Source: Segatella hominis
GTDB taxonomy: Bacteria; Bacteroidota; Bacteroidia; Bacteroidales; Bacteroidaceae
Direction: 5' to 3'
NCBI RefSeq assembly: GCF_004535825.1
Contig: NZ_SGVY01000005.1
Location: forward strand, 78,586-142,585
DNA length: 64,000 nucleotides
Positions 16,866 through 26,405 of the stretch are shown in pieces. The notes below the pieces were generated by a model that was not told the DNA's origin, ran no database searches, and saw only the letters and a list, made by a program, of their open reading frames with translations. The number at the start of each line of letters is the position of its first letter. The stretch's first letter is position 1. Both the position numbers and the translations under genes were made by a program.

Positions 16866-19505
16866 TTATTCGAAATCTACGTTCCCTGTGTCAGTATTGT
16901 CCTCAGACTCTGTAGCTTCGTTATCGAGATGAGCTTCTGCCTCGGCAGCCTCTTCTGCAGTCTTTGCACCTACATTGTCATTCTCGATTTCCTCGCTCTT
17001 CTTAGCCCAGGCAGAACGACTCTCCTCCTCTACTGATGCTTCGAGTTCAGAACTCATCACCTTGCATACGCTGGCGATGACATCGTTCTTCTTGGTCAGA
17101 TTGATGAGGCGGACACCTTGAGTAGCACGTCCCATTACACGGCAGTCTGCCACTGCAAGTCGGATTACTATACCGCTCTGGTTGATAATCATCAGATCGT
17201 TGTCGTCTGTTACGTTCTTGATAGCTACCAGTCTGCCTGTCTTTTCCGTGATATTGAGCGTCTTCACACCCTTACCGCCACGGTTGGTTACGCGATAGTC
17301 GATAACATCAGAACGTTTGCCGTAGCCCTGCTCACTCACAACCATCACGGTCTCATGCTCTGGGTCGTTGACTACAATCATTCCGATCAAAGCATCGTCA
17401 CCCTCATCGAGGCGCATACCGCGAACACCTGTAGAAGTACGTCCCATGGTACGAATCTGGTTTTCATCGAAACGAACTGCACGTCCATTACGGTTGGCAA
17501 GAATCAGCTCGTTATGACCATTGGTCAGACGAACATCTACAACCTCGTCTCCCTCTACGATATTGATAGCGATCACACCGTTGGCACGAGGGCGAGAGTA
17601 TGCTTCCAGACAAGTCTTCTTGACTGTACCATTCTTGGTAGCAAATACCACATAATGGTTGTTGATGAATTCTGCATCATTCAAACCTCTCAAGCGGAGG
17701 AATGCGTTCACCTGGTCATCGCTCTCAATATTGAGCAGGTTCTGGATGGCGCGTCCCTTTGAATTACGGTCTCCCTCAGGAATCTCATAACACTTGAGCC
17801 AGTAGCAGCGTCCCTTCTTCGTGAAGAACAACATGGTCTGGTGCATGGTAGCAGGATAGATGAACTCCGTGAAGTCCTTATCACGTGTGCGGGCACCTTT
17901 GGCACCTACTCCACCTCTTGCCTGCTCACGGAACTCAGATAATGGTGTGCGCTTGATGTAACCGAGATGACTGACAGTGATTACCACTGGGTCGTTTGGA
18001 TAGAAATCTTCTGGGTTGAACTCGTGGTCGTCAGGTTTGATCATGGTGCGGCGTGCATCGCCATACTTATCCTTTACTTCGTTGAGTTCGTCCTTCATTA
18101 CCTTCTTGCAAAGCTCTGGATCGTTCAAGATCTGATTCAAATAATCGATGGTCTTCATCAATTCGTCGAATTCATTATGCAACTGCTCCAGACGGAGTCC
18201 TGTCAGCTGAGACAGGCGCATATCAACAATAGCCTTACTCTGAATCTCGTCCAGTTCGAAGCGCTTCTCCAGATTGCGTTGTGCGTCAGAAGGAGTCTTG
18301 CTTGCTCGGATGATATGAACTACTTCGTCGATATTGTCGCATGCGATGATAAGGCCTTCCAGGATGTGAGCACGCTCCTGTGCTTTCTTCAGTTCGTACT
18401 GTGTGCGGCGGATAGTCACGTCATGACGATGCTCCACAAAGTACTTGACACATTCCTTGAGCGTAAGCAGACGAGGACGTCCCTTGACGAGGGCAATACA
18501 GTTGACAGAGAATGAACTCTGGAGGGCTGTCAGTTTGAACAACTTGTTCAAGAGAACGTTGGCATTGGCTTCGCGCTTTACATCTACAACGATACGCATA
18601 CCCTGGCGTCCAGATTCATCGTTTACATTTGCAATGCCATCTACCCTACCTTCCTTGGCAAGATCGGCAATAGCCATAACAAGCTGCTCCTTGTTTACAC
18701 CATATGGAATCTCTGTGATAACGATTTTGTCGTGAGCATCTCCACTTTCGATTTCAGCTGTAGCTCTCACAACAATTCGTCCACGTCCGGTTTCGTATGC
18801 ATCCTTCACTCCCTGGATACCATAGATCGTAGCACCTGTAGGGAAATCTGGAGCAGGAATGTATTTCATGAGTCCTTCTGTGTCGATGTCAGGATTGTCT
18901 ATGTAGGCACAGCATCCATCTATCACCTCGCTCAGGTTATGGGTCGGTATGTTTGTTGCCATACCTACAGCAATACCATTACCACCATTAACCAGAAGGT
19001 TCGGTATCTTTGTTGGCATCACTGATGGCTCCTGAAGAGTGTCATCGAAGTTGTTCATCATATCTACGGTTTCCTTGTCCAGGTCATCCATGATGTGCTC
19101 ACCCATTTTAGAGAGGCGGCACTCTGTATAACGCATGGCAGCAGGTGAGTCACCGTCAACAGAACCGAAATTACCCTGTCCGTCTATTAAGGTGTATCGC
19201 ATATTCCATTCCTGTCCCATACGAACAAGGGCACCATATACAGAAGAGTCTCCGTGTGGGTGATACTTACCGAGTACCTCACCTACTACACGTGCACATT
19301 TCTTATATGGTTTGTCACTGGTGTTTCCAATACCCAACATACCGTAGAGAATACGACGATGTACAGGTTTGAAACCATCGCGTACATCAGGAAGCGCACG
19401 AGCCACAATCACCGACATAGAATAGTCGATATAGGATGACTTCATTTCTTCCTCGATGTTAATCTTCATGATTCTGTCATGATCAAGAGTCTGATTTTCG
19501 TCCAT
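16866..19505 (-). CDS. gyrA: DNA gyrase subunit A
   Basis: Breakage-reunion subunit of DNA gyrase, 879 residues. The catalytic tyrosine is Y126 (AAMRYTE). The C-terminal beta-pinwheel carries a GyrA box (NRGGKGV), which separates it from ParC, and the protein ends in an acidic tail (about 815-879). In the quinolone-determining region the positions equal to E. coli S83 and D87 are S87 and G91. A possible -7 box (TATCTTTG read on the minus strand) lies at 19666-19673, about 160 bp upstream. Confidence 0.96.
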   Translation of the reverse strand: MDENQTLDHDRIMKINIEEEMKSSYIDYSMSVIVARALPDVRDGFKPVHRRILYGMLGIGNTSDKPYKKCARVVGEVLGKYHPHGDSSVYGALVRMGQEWNMRYTLIDGQGNFGSVDGDSPAAMRYTECRLSKMGEHIMDDLDKETVDMMNNFDDTLQEPSVMPTKIPNLLVNGGNGIAVGMATNIPTHNLSEVIDGCCAYIDNPDIDTEGLMKYIPAPDFPTGATIYGIQGVKDAYETGRGRIVVRATAEIESGDAHDKIVITEIPYGVNKEQLVMAIADLAKEGRVDGIANVNDESGRQGMRIVVDVKREANANVLLNKLFKLTALQSSFSVNCIALVKGRPRLLTLKECVKYFVEHRHDVTIRRTQYELKKAQERAHILEGLIIACDNIDEVVHIIRASKTPSDAQRNLEKRFELDEIQSKAIVDMRLSQLTGLRLEQLHNEFDELMKTIDYLNQILNDPELCKKVMKDELNEVKDKYGDARRTMIKPDDHEFNPEDFYPNDPVVITVSHLGYIKRTPLSEFREQARGGVGAKGARTRDKDFTEFIYPATMHQTMLFFTKKGRCYWLKCYEIPEGDRNSKGRAIQNLLNIESDDQVNAFLRLRGLNDAEFINNHYVVFATKNGTVKKTCLEAYSRPRANGVIAINIVEGDEVVDVRLTNGHNELILANRNGRAVRFDENQIRTMGRTSTGVRGMRLDEGDDALIGMIVVNDPEHETVMVVSEQGYGKRSDVIDYRVTNRGGKGVKTLNITEKTGRLVAIKNVTDDNDLMIINQSGIVIRLAVADCRVMGRATQGVRLINLTKKNDVIASVCKVMSSELEASVEEESRSAWAKKSEEIENDNVGAKTAEEAAEAEAHLDNEATESEDNTDTGNVDFE

Positions 19506-19991
19506 TTTTTATATTGATTATTTGAATGATTATCTTAAATTTCTATTTTGAGTTCTTTGAACTTCATTATTTAATTCTAATTCCGACCCATCTGTTTTTG
19601 ATGGAAAATTGCCGAGAAGGGCATTTTTTTGCGTTCTAAGCGTTTTTGCCCCTCCAAACTAACGACAAAGATACAAACTTTTTTTCTAAGAGAAGACTTT
19701 GTAGCGCAAAAACAACAAGAATTTAGCGTTTTTTGTGTTTTAGGCTACTTTCTTCTGCAAATATTCTTCCTTTTGTTCATTAGCCGCATAGTTTTACCCT
19801 CTTCTCTTTAGACATGTTTATTGAATTCATACAATCGTCAAGATAGATGCCTTATCATAGTGTATGATAATTGTGAATTAAAAGAGAAAAACTTTTTCCT
19901 CTCTTTTTGGCATAAATTTTGTAAAGTATAATAACAAGGTAAATTTTTAAAAAGGAACATATATACAGAATCATTGAAACATAAAATAAAT
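19506..19991. other. Divergent intergenic region between gyrA and clpC-like gene
   Basis: About 485 bp without a gene, rich in T-runs. It holds a minus-strand -7 box at 19666-19673 (gyrA) and several small inverted repeats such as AGTTC-TTT-GAACT near 19550. I found no clean promoter for the clpC-like gene and no trace of a coding region that could supply its missing N-domain. Confidence 0.55.
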
Positions 19992-22139
19992 ATGGAAATT
20001 CAAAAAAGCATAAAACGCATTACTATCCTTGATGGGTTTTCTTTTCCAAGTGATGACGAAGATGACTTCTTTCTGAATGGTAATGAACCTGACAAGGATT
20101 CATCTGCGTCTTCCAAGACTGCAAGCAATACTGTTACGGGACAAATGCACAATAATAAGACTCCATTCTTAGATAAATATAGTACAGATTTAACCAAAGC
20201 TGCTAAAGATGGGAAATTGGATCCTGTAGTGGGAAGAGAGCACGAAATCCAAAGGGTTTTGGAAATCATCGGGCGTAGAAAGAAAAATAATCCCATACTC
20301 ATCGGTGAGCCAGGTGTGGGTAAAAGTGCTATAGTAGAAGGACTGGCGCAACTTATTGTAAAACAGCAGACTTCTCCAGCTTTGTTCAACAAAAGGATTG
20401 TGTCTGTAGATCTTACTGCGATGGTGGCTGGTTCCAAGTATCGAGGACAGTTTGAGGAACGTATCAAAGGGCTTATTACGGAATTGGAGAACAATCCGGA
20501 TATCATCATTTTTATAGATGAAATACATACTCTTATAGGAGCTGGTGGCGGTAGCGGAACTATGGATGCGGCCAATATTCTGAAGCCAGCTTTGGCTCGT
20601 GGTACAGTTCAGTGCATAGGTGCTACGACCTTTAAGGAATATGCAAACAGTATCGAAAAAGACGGAGCCTTGGAGCGAAGATTTCAGAAGGTCATCGTAG
20701 AGCCTACTACAACAGAACAGACTCTGACAATTCTTAGAAATATCAAGGATCGTTATGAGGATCATCATGGTGTGACATTCTGTGATGAGGCTCTTGAGGC
20801 ATGTGTCAAACTGACAGAACGCTATGTCACAGACCGCTTTTTCCCAGACAAGGCGATAGATGTCATGGATGAAGTTGGTTCCAAATTGAGATTGGCAAAT
20901 ATAAAAGTACCTGACTATATTCTGGATCTTCAGAATGAAATCGAAGAAGTGGCAGCTAAGAAATTGGAGGCTGTTGGCAATCAGAACTTCGAACTGGCAG
21001 CCAGTTATCGTGATAAGGGCTTGTCTTTGGAAAAAAAGTTGGATTTGATGCACAAAAAATGGCAAAGTGGAGATTGTACAGAACGTATTCCGGTGACAGA
21101 ATCTGATGTGGCTGATGTCGTCAGTAAAATGTCGGGTGTTCCTGTTCAGCGAATGGCTGAGGAAGAAGGTGTCCGTCTGAAAAATATGTCTGCCGTCTTG
21201 AAGAAAAGTGTCATTGCTCAGGATGATGCCATCGAGAAAATGGTAAAGGCTATCCAGCGTAATCGCATAGGATTGAGAGATCCTAACCACCCTATCGGTG
21301 CTTTCATGTTCTTAGGTCCTACTGGCGTGGGTAAAACTTATCTTGCCAAGAAACTTGCAGAGGAACTGTTCGGTTCTAAGGATGCACTCATTCGTGTGGA
21401 TATGAGTGAGTATTCAGAAAGTTTCAATACTTCCCGACTTTTGGGTGCGCCTCCGGGATATGTGGGTTATGATGAGGGTGGACAGCTTACTGAGAGAGTT
21501 CGCCGCAAACCTTATTCTATAGTACTGCTTGATGAGATAGAAAAAGCCCACGACAAGGTGTATAATATGCTTTTGCAGGTGCTTGATGAAGGTCGTTTGA
21601 CTGACGGTAATGGACGCCTGATAGATTTTCGCAATACCGTTATCATAATGACATCCAATGCAGGTACACGTCAACTGAAGGAATTCGGATCAGGCATCGG
21701 CTTTAATGCTGGCGGACTTACGAAGTCTGTAATGGATGAGAAGGATAAGGAATATGCTCGAAGTATCATTCAGAAAAGTTTGAGTAAGCAGTTCTCTCCT
21801 GAGTTCCTGAATCGTCTGGATGAGATTATCACTTTCAATCAGTTGGATATTGATGCGATTAAGCGTATTATTGATATTGAACTGCGAGGTCTCTTCGGAA
21901 GAGTTCACGATATGGGATATGAAATTCAGATTACTGATAAAGCGAAGGAACTTGTAGCCACTAAGGGCTATGATGTGCAGTTTGGCGCTCGTCCTCTGAA
22001 GCGTGCTATTCAGACCTATATAGAAGATGGCGTCTGCGAACTTCTGTTGGGCGGCAAACTTAAAAAGGGTGATACAATCAGTATCGGTAAGAATCCGAAC
22101 AGGGAGGAACTTACTTTCAAGGTTGCAGTAGTAGAGTAG
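19992..22139 (+). CDS. clpC: ClpC-like AAA+ unfoldase lacking the Clp N-domain
   Basis: Hexameric ATP-dependent unfoldase of the Clp/Hsp100 family, about 715 residues. Two AAA+ modules are present: D1 with GEPGVGKS and FIDEIHTL, D2 with GPTGVGKT and a ClpB D2-small C-domain. A UVR-like motif (NFELAASYRDKG) between them marks the ClpC type, and the IGF loop in D2 is the expected ClpP-docking tripeptide. The usual 150-residue N-terminal repeat domain that binds adaptors is absent: the protein starts directly with the acidic linker (SDDEDDFF). The TTG at 19974 is rejected in favour of ATG 19992. It probably feeds ClpP, with altered substrate choice. Confidence 0.85.
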   Translation: MEIQKSIKRITILDGFSFPSDDEDDFFLNGNEPDKDSSASSKTASNTVTGQMHNNKTPFLDKYSTDLTKAAKDGKLDPVVGREHEIQRVLEIIGRRKKNNPILIGEPGVGKSAIVEGLAQLIVKQQTSPALFNKRIVSVDLTAMVAGSKYRGQFEERIKGLITELENNPDIIIFIDEIHTLIGAGGGSGTMDAANILKPALARGTVQCIGATTFKEYANSIEKDGALERRFQKVIVEPTTTEQTLTILRNIKDRYEDHHGVTFCDEALEACVKLTERYVTDRFFPDKAIDVMDEVGSKLRLANIKVPDYILDLQNEIEEVAAKKLEAVGNQNFELAASYRDKGLSLEKKLDLMHKKWQSGDCTERIPVTESDVADVVSKMSGVPVQRMAEEEGVRLKNMSAVLKKSVIAQDDAIEKMVKAIQRNRIGLRDPNHPIGAFMFLGPTGVGKTYLAKKLAEELFGSKDALIRVDMSEYSESFNTSRLLGAPPGYVGYDEGGQLTERVRRKPYSIVLLDEIEKAHDKVYNMLLQVLDEGRLTDGNGRLIDFRNTVIIMTSNAGTRQLKEFGSGIGFNAGGLTKSVMDEKDKEYARSIIQKSLSKQFSPEFLNRLDEIITFNQLDIDAIKRIIDIELRGLFGRVHDMGYEIQITDKAKELVATKGYDVQFGARPLKRAIQTYIEDGVCELLLGGKLKKGDTISIGKNPNREELTFKVAVVE

Positions 22140-22220
22140 TTCTTCCTCGGGTGGCAAATTCTCATGAGAAGAGCAAAATCTGAGGTGCCCAGGATGATTG
22201 CCGTGTTAATATAAGTTAAG

Positions 22221-22263
22221 GGTAATGAATTATTTCATCAATTAGAAATATTTCATTACCTTT
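22221..22263 (+). terminator. Hairpin after clpC-like gene, overlapping the tRNA promoter
   Basis: GGTAATGAATTATTTC (22221-22236) pairs with GAAATATTTCATTACC (22245-22260) with one mismatch around an 8-nt loop, followed by TTT. The right arm contains the start of the -7 box TACCTTTG (22257-22264) used by the tRNA genes. It may end clpC transcripts, but the T-run is short. Confidence 0.55.
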
Positions 22264-22264
22264 G
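22257..22264 (+). promoter_or_regulatory. -7 box for the tRNA-Thr/tRNA-Gly unit
   Basis: TACCTTTG fits TAnnTTTG; it stands 22 bp before tRNA-Thr. No good TTTG is found at the -33 position (TTTCA there). Confidence 0.55.
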
Positions 22265-22285
22265 CAATCGCTTTGAAAATGAAAA

Positions 22286-22358
<73 letters not shown>

Positions 22359-22376
22359 CTTTTCAGCACTATTTGT

Positions 22377-22447
22377 GCGGGATTAGCACATCGGTAGTGC
22401 ACGGGCTTCCCAAGCCTGGGAGGCGGGTTCGATTCCCGTATCCCGCT
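22377..22447 (+). tRNA. tRNA-Gly (anticodon CCC)
   Basis: Acceptor GCGGGAT/ATCCCGC, D-stem GCAC/GTGC, anticodon stem CGGGC/GCCTG with loop TTCCCAA, T-stem GCGGG/CCCGT. Anticodon CCC reads GGG. CCA is not encoded. It is 18 bp after tRNA-Thr, so both are probably one transcript. Confidence 0.93.
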
Positions 22448-22453
22448 CAAAAG

Positions 22454-22504
22454 ATAAGGTATTGAAAATCAGATAGTTGTGGTTTTTAATACCTTATTTT
22501 TTTC
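22454..22504 (+). terminator. Terminator of the tRNA pair
   Basis: ATAAGGTATT (22454-22463) pairs exactly with AATACCTTAT (22488-22497), followed by a run of seven T. Confidence 0.85.
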
Positions 22505-22680
22505 TTTCTCCCCTATCCATCAGTTCTTATTATAAATAAGGTATAAATAGCCTTTTTGTGAGTAATATGTGAGTAACGCATGAAAAGTGTAGATTCCTTG
22601 TGAGTGATTTCTCCTCTAATTACGCAAACCTTTACGGACGATTTTGGTGCATTTATGATATAAGGTAAAGGAATATTTTA

Positions 22681-22688
22681 TACCTTTG
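22681..22688 (+). promoter_or_regulatory. -7 box for uxaB
   Basis: TACCTTTG, 39 bp before the uxaB start codon. The -33 element is not recognisable at the normal spacing, so an activator may be needed. Confidence 0.5.
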
Positions 22689-22727
22689 CATCGGAAATTT
22701 AAAACAAAATAATAACATAAACAAATC

Positions 22728-24209
22728 ATGAAAGAACTTAAAGCATTAAACAAGCGTACCGCTCCTAAGAGTGTCGCTCCTGAGAGAATCATTCAGTTTG
22801 GTGAAGGTAACTTCCTCCGTGCATTCGTAGATTGGATTGTATGGAACATGAATAAGAAGACCGATTTCAATGGTTCTGTCGTTGTAGTACAGCCTTTGGC
22901 TGGTGGCATGGTAGATTGGCTGAATGGCCAGGACTGCCTTTATCACGTAAATCTTCAGGGTAAGGAGAATGGTCAGGCTGTCAATACATTGGAGCGTATC
23001 GATGTAATCAGCCGTGCACTGAATCCATATTCTCAGAATCAGGCATTCATGGCTTTGGCTGAGCAGCCAGAGATGCGTTTCATCATCTCTAATACAACTG
23101 AGGCTGGTATTGCATTCGATGACGCTTGCAAGTTTACAGATGCTCCTGCTGCATCTTATCCAGGTAAGTTGGTTCAGTTGCTGTTCCATCGCTATAAGTT
23201 CTTCGAGGGTGATCCAACTAAGGGTATGATTTTGATGCCTTGTGAGTTGATTTTCTTGAACGGTCACCACTTGAAGGAATGCATTTACCAGTATATCGAG
23301 CTTTGGAAGGAAGATATGGGTGCTGATTACGAGGGCTTCAAGGAGTGGTTTACTAACCATTGCTATGTTTGCGCTACACTCGTTGACCGTATCGTTCCTG
23401 GTTTCCCACGTGATACCATCAAGGAAATTCAGCAGAAGGTTTGCTACAAGGATAACCTCGTAGTAAAGGCAGAAAGCTTCCACCTTTGGGTAATCGAGAA
23501 GGCTGAGAATATGACAGTTGAGCAGATGCAGGAAGAGTTCCCTGCTCACAAGGCTGGTCTCCATGTTCTTATAACAGACAACGAGAAACCATACCACGAG
23601 CGTAAGGTTACTTTGTTGAATGGTCCTCACACAGTATTGAGCCCTGTAACATACCTCAGCGGTGTCAATATCGTACGTGATGCTTGCGAGCACCCTGTAT
23701 TGGGCAAGTATATCCACAAGGTACAGTTTGACGAGTTGATGCAGACATTGAATCTTCCTATGGATGAGTTGCAGAAGTTTGCTTCTGATGTATTGGAGCG
23801 TTTCGAGAACCCATTCGTTGATCATCAGGTAACCAGCATCATGCTGAACTCATTCCCTAAGTATGAGACTCGTGACCTCCCTGGTGTGAAGGTTTACTTG
23901 GAGCGTAAGGGTGAGTTGCCACAGGGCTTGGTATTCGGTCTTGCAGCTATCATTACTTACTATAAGGGTGGTACCCGTGCTGATGGTGCTCCTATCCAGC
24001 CACAGGACGATCAGAAGATCATCGACAAGTTGAAAGAGCTTTGGGCAACAGGTGATACTCAGAAGGTAGCTGAGGGTGTACTTGCTTTCGACTATATCTG
24101 GAAGGAAGACCTGAACAAGACTGTACCTGGTTTGACAGAGTTGGTTAAGAAAGATCTTGATCTTATCCAGGAGAAAGGTATGCTTGAGGCAGTAAAGACA
24201 ATTTTGTAA
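22728..24209 (+). CDS. uxaB: Tagaturonate reductase (altronate dehydrogenase)
   Basis: NAD-dependent enzyme of the mannitol dehydrogenase family, 493 residues, which interconverts D-tagaturonate and D-altronate in galacturonate breakdown. The N-terminal Rossmann fold has the family signature QFGEGNFLRAFVDW (about 23-36), and the C-terminal domain has the active-site region KAESFHLWVIE. Length and sequence fit UxaB better than mannitol or fructuronate enzymes. No other galacturonate gene lies beside it here. A bidirectional terminator follows. Confidence 0.87.
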   Translation: MKELKALNKRTAPKSVAPERIIQFGEGNFLRAFVDWIVWNMNKKTDFNGSVVVVQPLAGGMVDWLNGQDCLYHVNLQGKENGQAVNTLERIDVISRALNPYSQNQAFMALAEQPEMRFIISNTTEAGIAFDDACKFTDAPAASYPGKLVQLLFHRYKFFEGDPTKGMILMPCELIFLNGHHLKECIYQYIELWKEDMGADYEGFKEWFTNHCYVCATLVDRIVPGFPRDTIKEIQQKVCYKDNLVVKAESFHLWVIEKAENMTVEQMQEEFPAHKAGLHVLITDNEKPYHERKVTLLNGPHTVLSPVTYLSGVNIVRDACEHPVLGKYIHKVQFDELMQTLNLPMDELQKFASDVLERFENPFVDHQVTSIMLNSFPKYETRDLPGVKVYLERKGELPQGLVFGLAAIITYYKGGTRADGAPIQPQDDQKIIDKLKELWATGDTQKVAEGVLAFDYIWKEDLNKTVPGLTELVKKDLDLIQEKGMLEAVKTIL

Positions 24210-24247
24210 GAAATAGAGTGAAATTTAGATAAAGCATTTTCTTGCGT

Positions 24248-24284
24248 AAAAAAAGGGAAGTTCCTTTCGGGACTTCCCTTTTGT
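24248..24284. terminator. Bidirectional terminator between uxaB and the MFS gene
   Basis: AAAAGGGAAGTTCC (24251-24264) pairs with the facing arm GGGACTTCCCTTTT (24269-24282) around loop TTTC, with A- and T-runs on the outer sides, so both convergent genes can use it. Confidence 0.88.
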
Positions 24285-24295
24285 CGTATTTATGT

Positions 24296-25516
24296 CTATC
24301 TGTTTCTGTGTTTCATATACCATGGATGAACACAATAATTATAGAATACTAAAGTCAGTACCAGCAAAACTATACAGATGGACAGGATGTATTCATGGTC
24401 TGTCTGTATCTTGGGCAAGAACTTTTGCAGTTCTACAATTCTGTGATTTCCCCAGAAGCCATATCCTAAAAACAGTCCGAGACTGATTCCGAATTCCCAA
24501 GACAGGAAAAATGAACTCTGACTGGTTCCTCTCTGGCAGTGTTTGGCCAGTTTGATATAAAAAAGCAGGAACCTGCTTCCTATGACACCAATGCCAAATC
24601 CGATCAGGGATGGAGAGATAAACTGGATGGCCGACTGATGGTTTGTGAAGAATATCAAAACAGCCGCCAGCATGAAGATGACTCCAGAAAAGACTTCGCT
24701 CTTGAGCTCAGCATTGGGAAATGCGAATTTCTCAGCCAGTAGGGCTATGATGAAACCTCCCATCAACATGGTGTAAAATACTACGGAATGCTGTATGGAA
24801 AACAATAATCCCACAACAGTTGTTATTGCAGCCGTGTTGAGGAATAAGAGAAAACCCTGAGGAAGGAAAAATCTATCCAGGCTAAGGATTTTCATATTGT
24901 CTGACGGAGCCTTGAAAGGAAACTTTACCCATGAGATGAGCAAGACAGGAATTAATGCGAAGCATCCTCCGGCGATGACTACACCTCTATAATTGAGCCA
25001 CTTGAATAAAATCAGGGCAATTACTGGTCCGAGAGATAATGCAAATCTTGAAAACCAAGCAGCCGTATAATTAGCTTCGGTTCTCTGAAACGACTCGCAC
25101 GTATCAATGATGAGCGTACTGGCTAATGTCATTTGAGCCAATCCAATGAATGCGCCTTGTAGCAGTCTTGCCAGCATCAACATCCAAAACTCTATTTTTA
25201 CCTGCAGGACAAACTCCAGATAATAGATAAGTGCGAAACACACAGCTACGCCCACAATCGCAAACTGGCATACATGATTTCTCCGATATTTCTGAACCAG
25301 ATAAGAGCAGAAACCGCCAAGCAAGAAAATTCCGATGCCGTAGGCACCCATAATACTTCCCACTTCAAGTGAAGAGAAATCTGCCTGCATTAAGTAAGGC
25401 GGAAGAGCCGGTATCAGCATGTAAGTGCTCGTCATCAAGAAAAGGTTTGCTATTGCCAGCAACCAGAAATCCCGATGCCACAATTTGAAGTGTACCGGCG
25501 TGTTTTGAGTATCCAT
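24296..25516 (-). CDS. MFS transporter
   Basis: Major facilitator superfamily membrane protein, 406 residues, with about twelve hydrophobic helices. It begins with a short cytoplasmic segment (about 1-13) and has the loop 2-3 pattern GIFLLGGFCSYLVQKYRRN, a weak form of the MFS motif. The substrate cannot be inferred. It follows panB by 30 bp on the same strand, so the two may be co-transcribed, but a role in pantothenate transport is only a guess. Confidence 0.8.
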   Translation of the reverse strand: MDTQNTPVHFKLWHRDFWLLAIANLFLMTSTYMLIPALPPYLMQADFSSLEVGSIMGAYGIGIFLLGGFCSYLVQKYRRNHVCQFAIVGVAVCFALIYYLEFVLQVKIEFWMLMLARLLQGAFIGLAQMTLASTLIIDTCESFQRTEANYTAAWFSRFALSLGPVIALILFKWLNYRGVVIAGGCFALIPVLLISWVKFPFKAPSDNMKILSLDRFFLPQGFLLFLNTAAITTVVGLLFSIQHSVVFYTMLMGGFIIALLAEKFAFPNAELKSEVFSGVIFMLAAVLIFFTNHQSAIQFISPSLIGFGIGVIGSRFLLFYIKLAKHCQRGTSQSSFFLSWEFGISLGLFLGYGFWGNHRIVELQKFLPKIQTDHEYILSICIVLLVLTLVFYNYCVHPWYMKHRNR

Positions 25517-25546
25517 CTTTTAAAATAGTGTTTGTAATTAGCTATT

Positions 25547-26365
25547 TTAATAGCTTTCTTCAATATTAGGATAATCACCTGTCTTGACAGCATCGACGTA
25601 TGCCTGAACGCCCTTTGTTATCTCAGCCCCTACCTGTGCAAAGTGTCGCAAGAACTTAGGTTTGAAACCTTGGGTCATCCCCATTGCATCCGCATAAACC
25701 AATACTTGACCGTCGCATCCGTTACCTGCTCCAATTCCGATAGTTACGGCTTTTACCTGACGTGTTACTTCAGCTGCTATTTTGGCAGGAACTTTCTCCA
25801 AAACGATGGCAAAGCAACCTGCTTTATCCAGAGCGATGGCATCGCTGATGAGCTTTTCAGCTTCTGCTTCTTCTTTGGCACGGATACCATAACCTCCGAA
25901 CTTGTTGACGCTTTGAGGAGTCAATCCTAAGTGGCCATGAACAGGGATTCCGGCATCTATCAGTGCTTTGATGGTATCTATCATTTCTACTCCACCTTCA
26001 AGTTTGAGGGCATCCACACCCGTCTCTTTCATCATTCGACAAGCATTGCGCAAGGCTTCTTCGCGTGAAATCTGATAACTACCGAAAGGCATGTCGCATA
26101 CTACCATGGCATGATTAACGGCACGCGCTACGCTTCTGGCATGATAAATCATCTGGTCAACGGTGATAGGTAGTGTATCAGCGTTTCCTGCCATAACGTT
26201 TGATGCAGAGTCTCCGATCAGAATGCTGTCAATACCGGCAGCATCGATAATACCTGCAGTTGTAAAGTCGTATGCAGTGAGCATAGTTACCTTTTCACCA
26301 GCTTGCTTCATTTCAGCAAAAGTCTTGGTGGTAATTTTCTTTTTATCTGTTGATAAATATCCCAT
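25547..26365 (-). CDS. panB: 3-methyl-2-oxobutanoate hydroxymethyltransferase
   Basis: First committed enzyme of pantothenate synthesis: it transfers a hydroxymethyl group from 5,10-methylene-THF to 2-oxoisovalerate to make ketopantoate. The 272-residue protein has the expected TIM-barrel motifs: MLTAYDFTTA, the metal-binding LIGDSASNVMAG, and the HLGLTPQSVNKFGGY signature. panC and panD are not nearby. A minus-strand -7 box (TAACTTTG) at 26394-26401 suggests its own promoter. Confidence 0.95.
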   Translation of the reverse strand: MGYLSTDKKKITTKTFAEMKQAGEKVTMLTAYDFTTAGIIDAAGIDSILIGDSASNVMAGNADTLPITVDQMIYHARSVARAVNHAMVVCDMPFGSYQISREEALRNACRMMKETGVDALKLEGGVEMIDTIKALIDAGIPVHGHLGLTPQSVNKFGGYGIRAKEEAEAEKLISDAIALDKAGCFAIVLEKVPAKIAAEVTRQVKAVTIGIGAGNGCDGQVLVYADAMGMTQGFKPKFLRHFAQVGAEITKGVQAYVDAVKTGDYPNIEESY

Positions 26366-26405
26366 TTTTTGTGTTGTTTTTATAAATCGACTGCAAAGTT
26401 ACACA

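Noticed and set aside
20190-21290. 366-codon minus-strand frame inside the clpC-like gene
   Set aside because: The plus-strand frame is an unmistakable AAA+ protein; the antisense frame has a Cys/Phe/Ser-rich random composition.
22746-23825. 359-codon minus-strand frame inside uxaB
   Set aside because: Antisense shadow of a well conserved enzyme gene.
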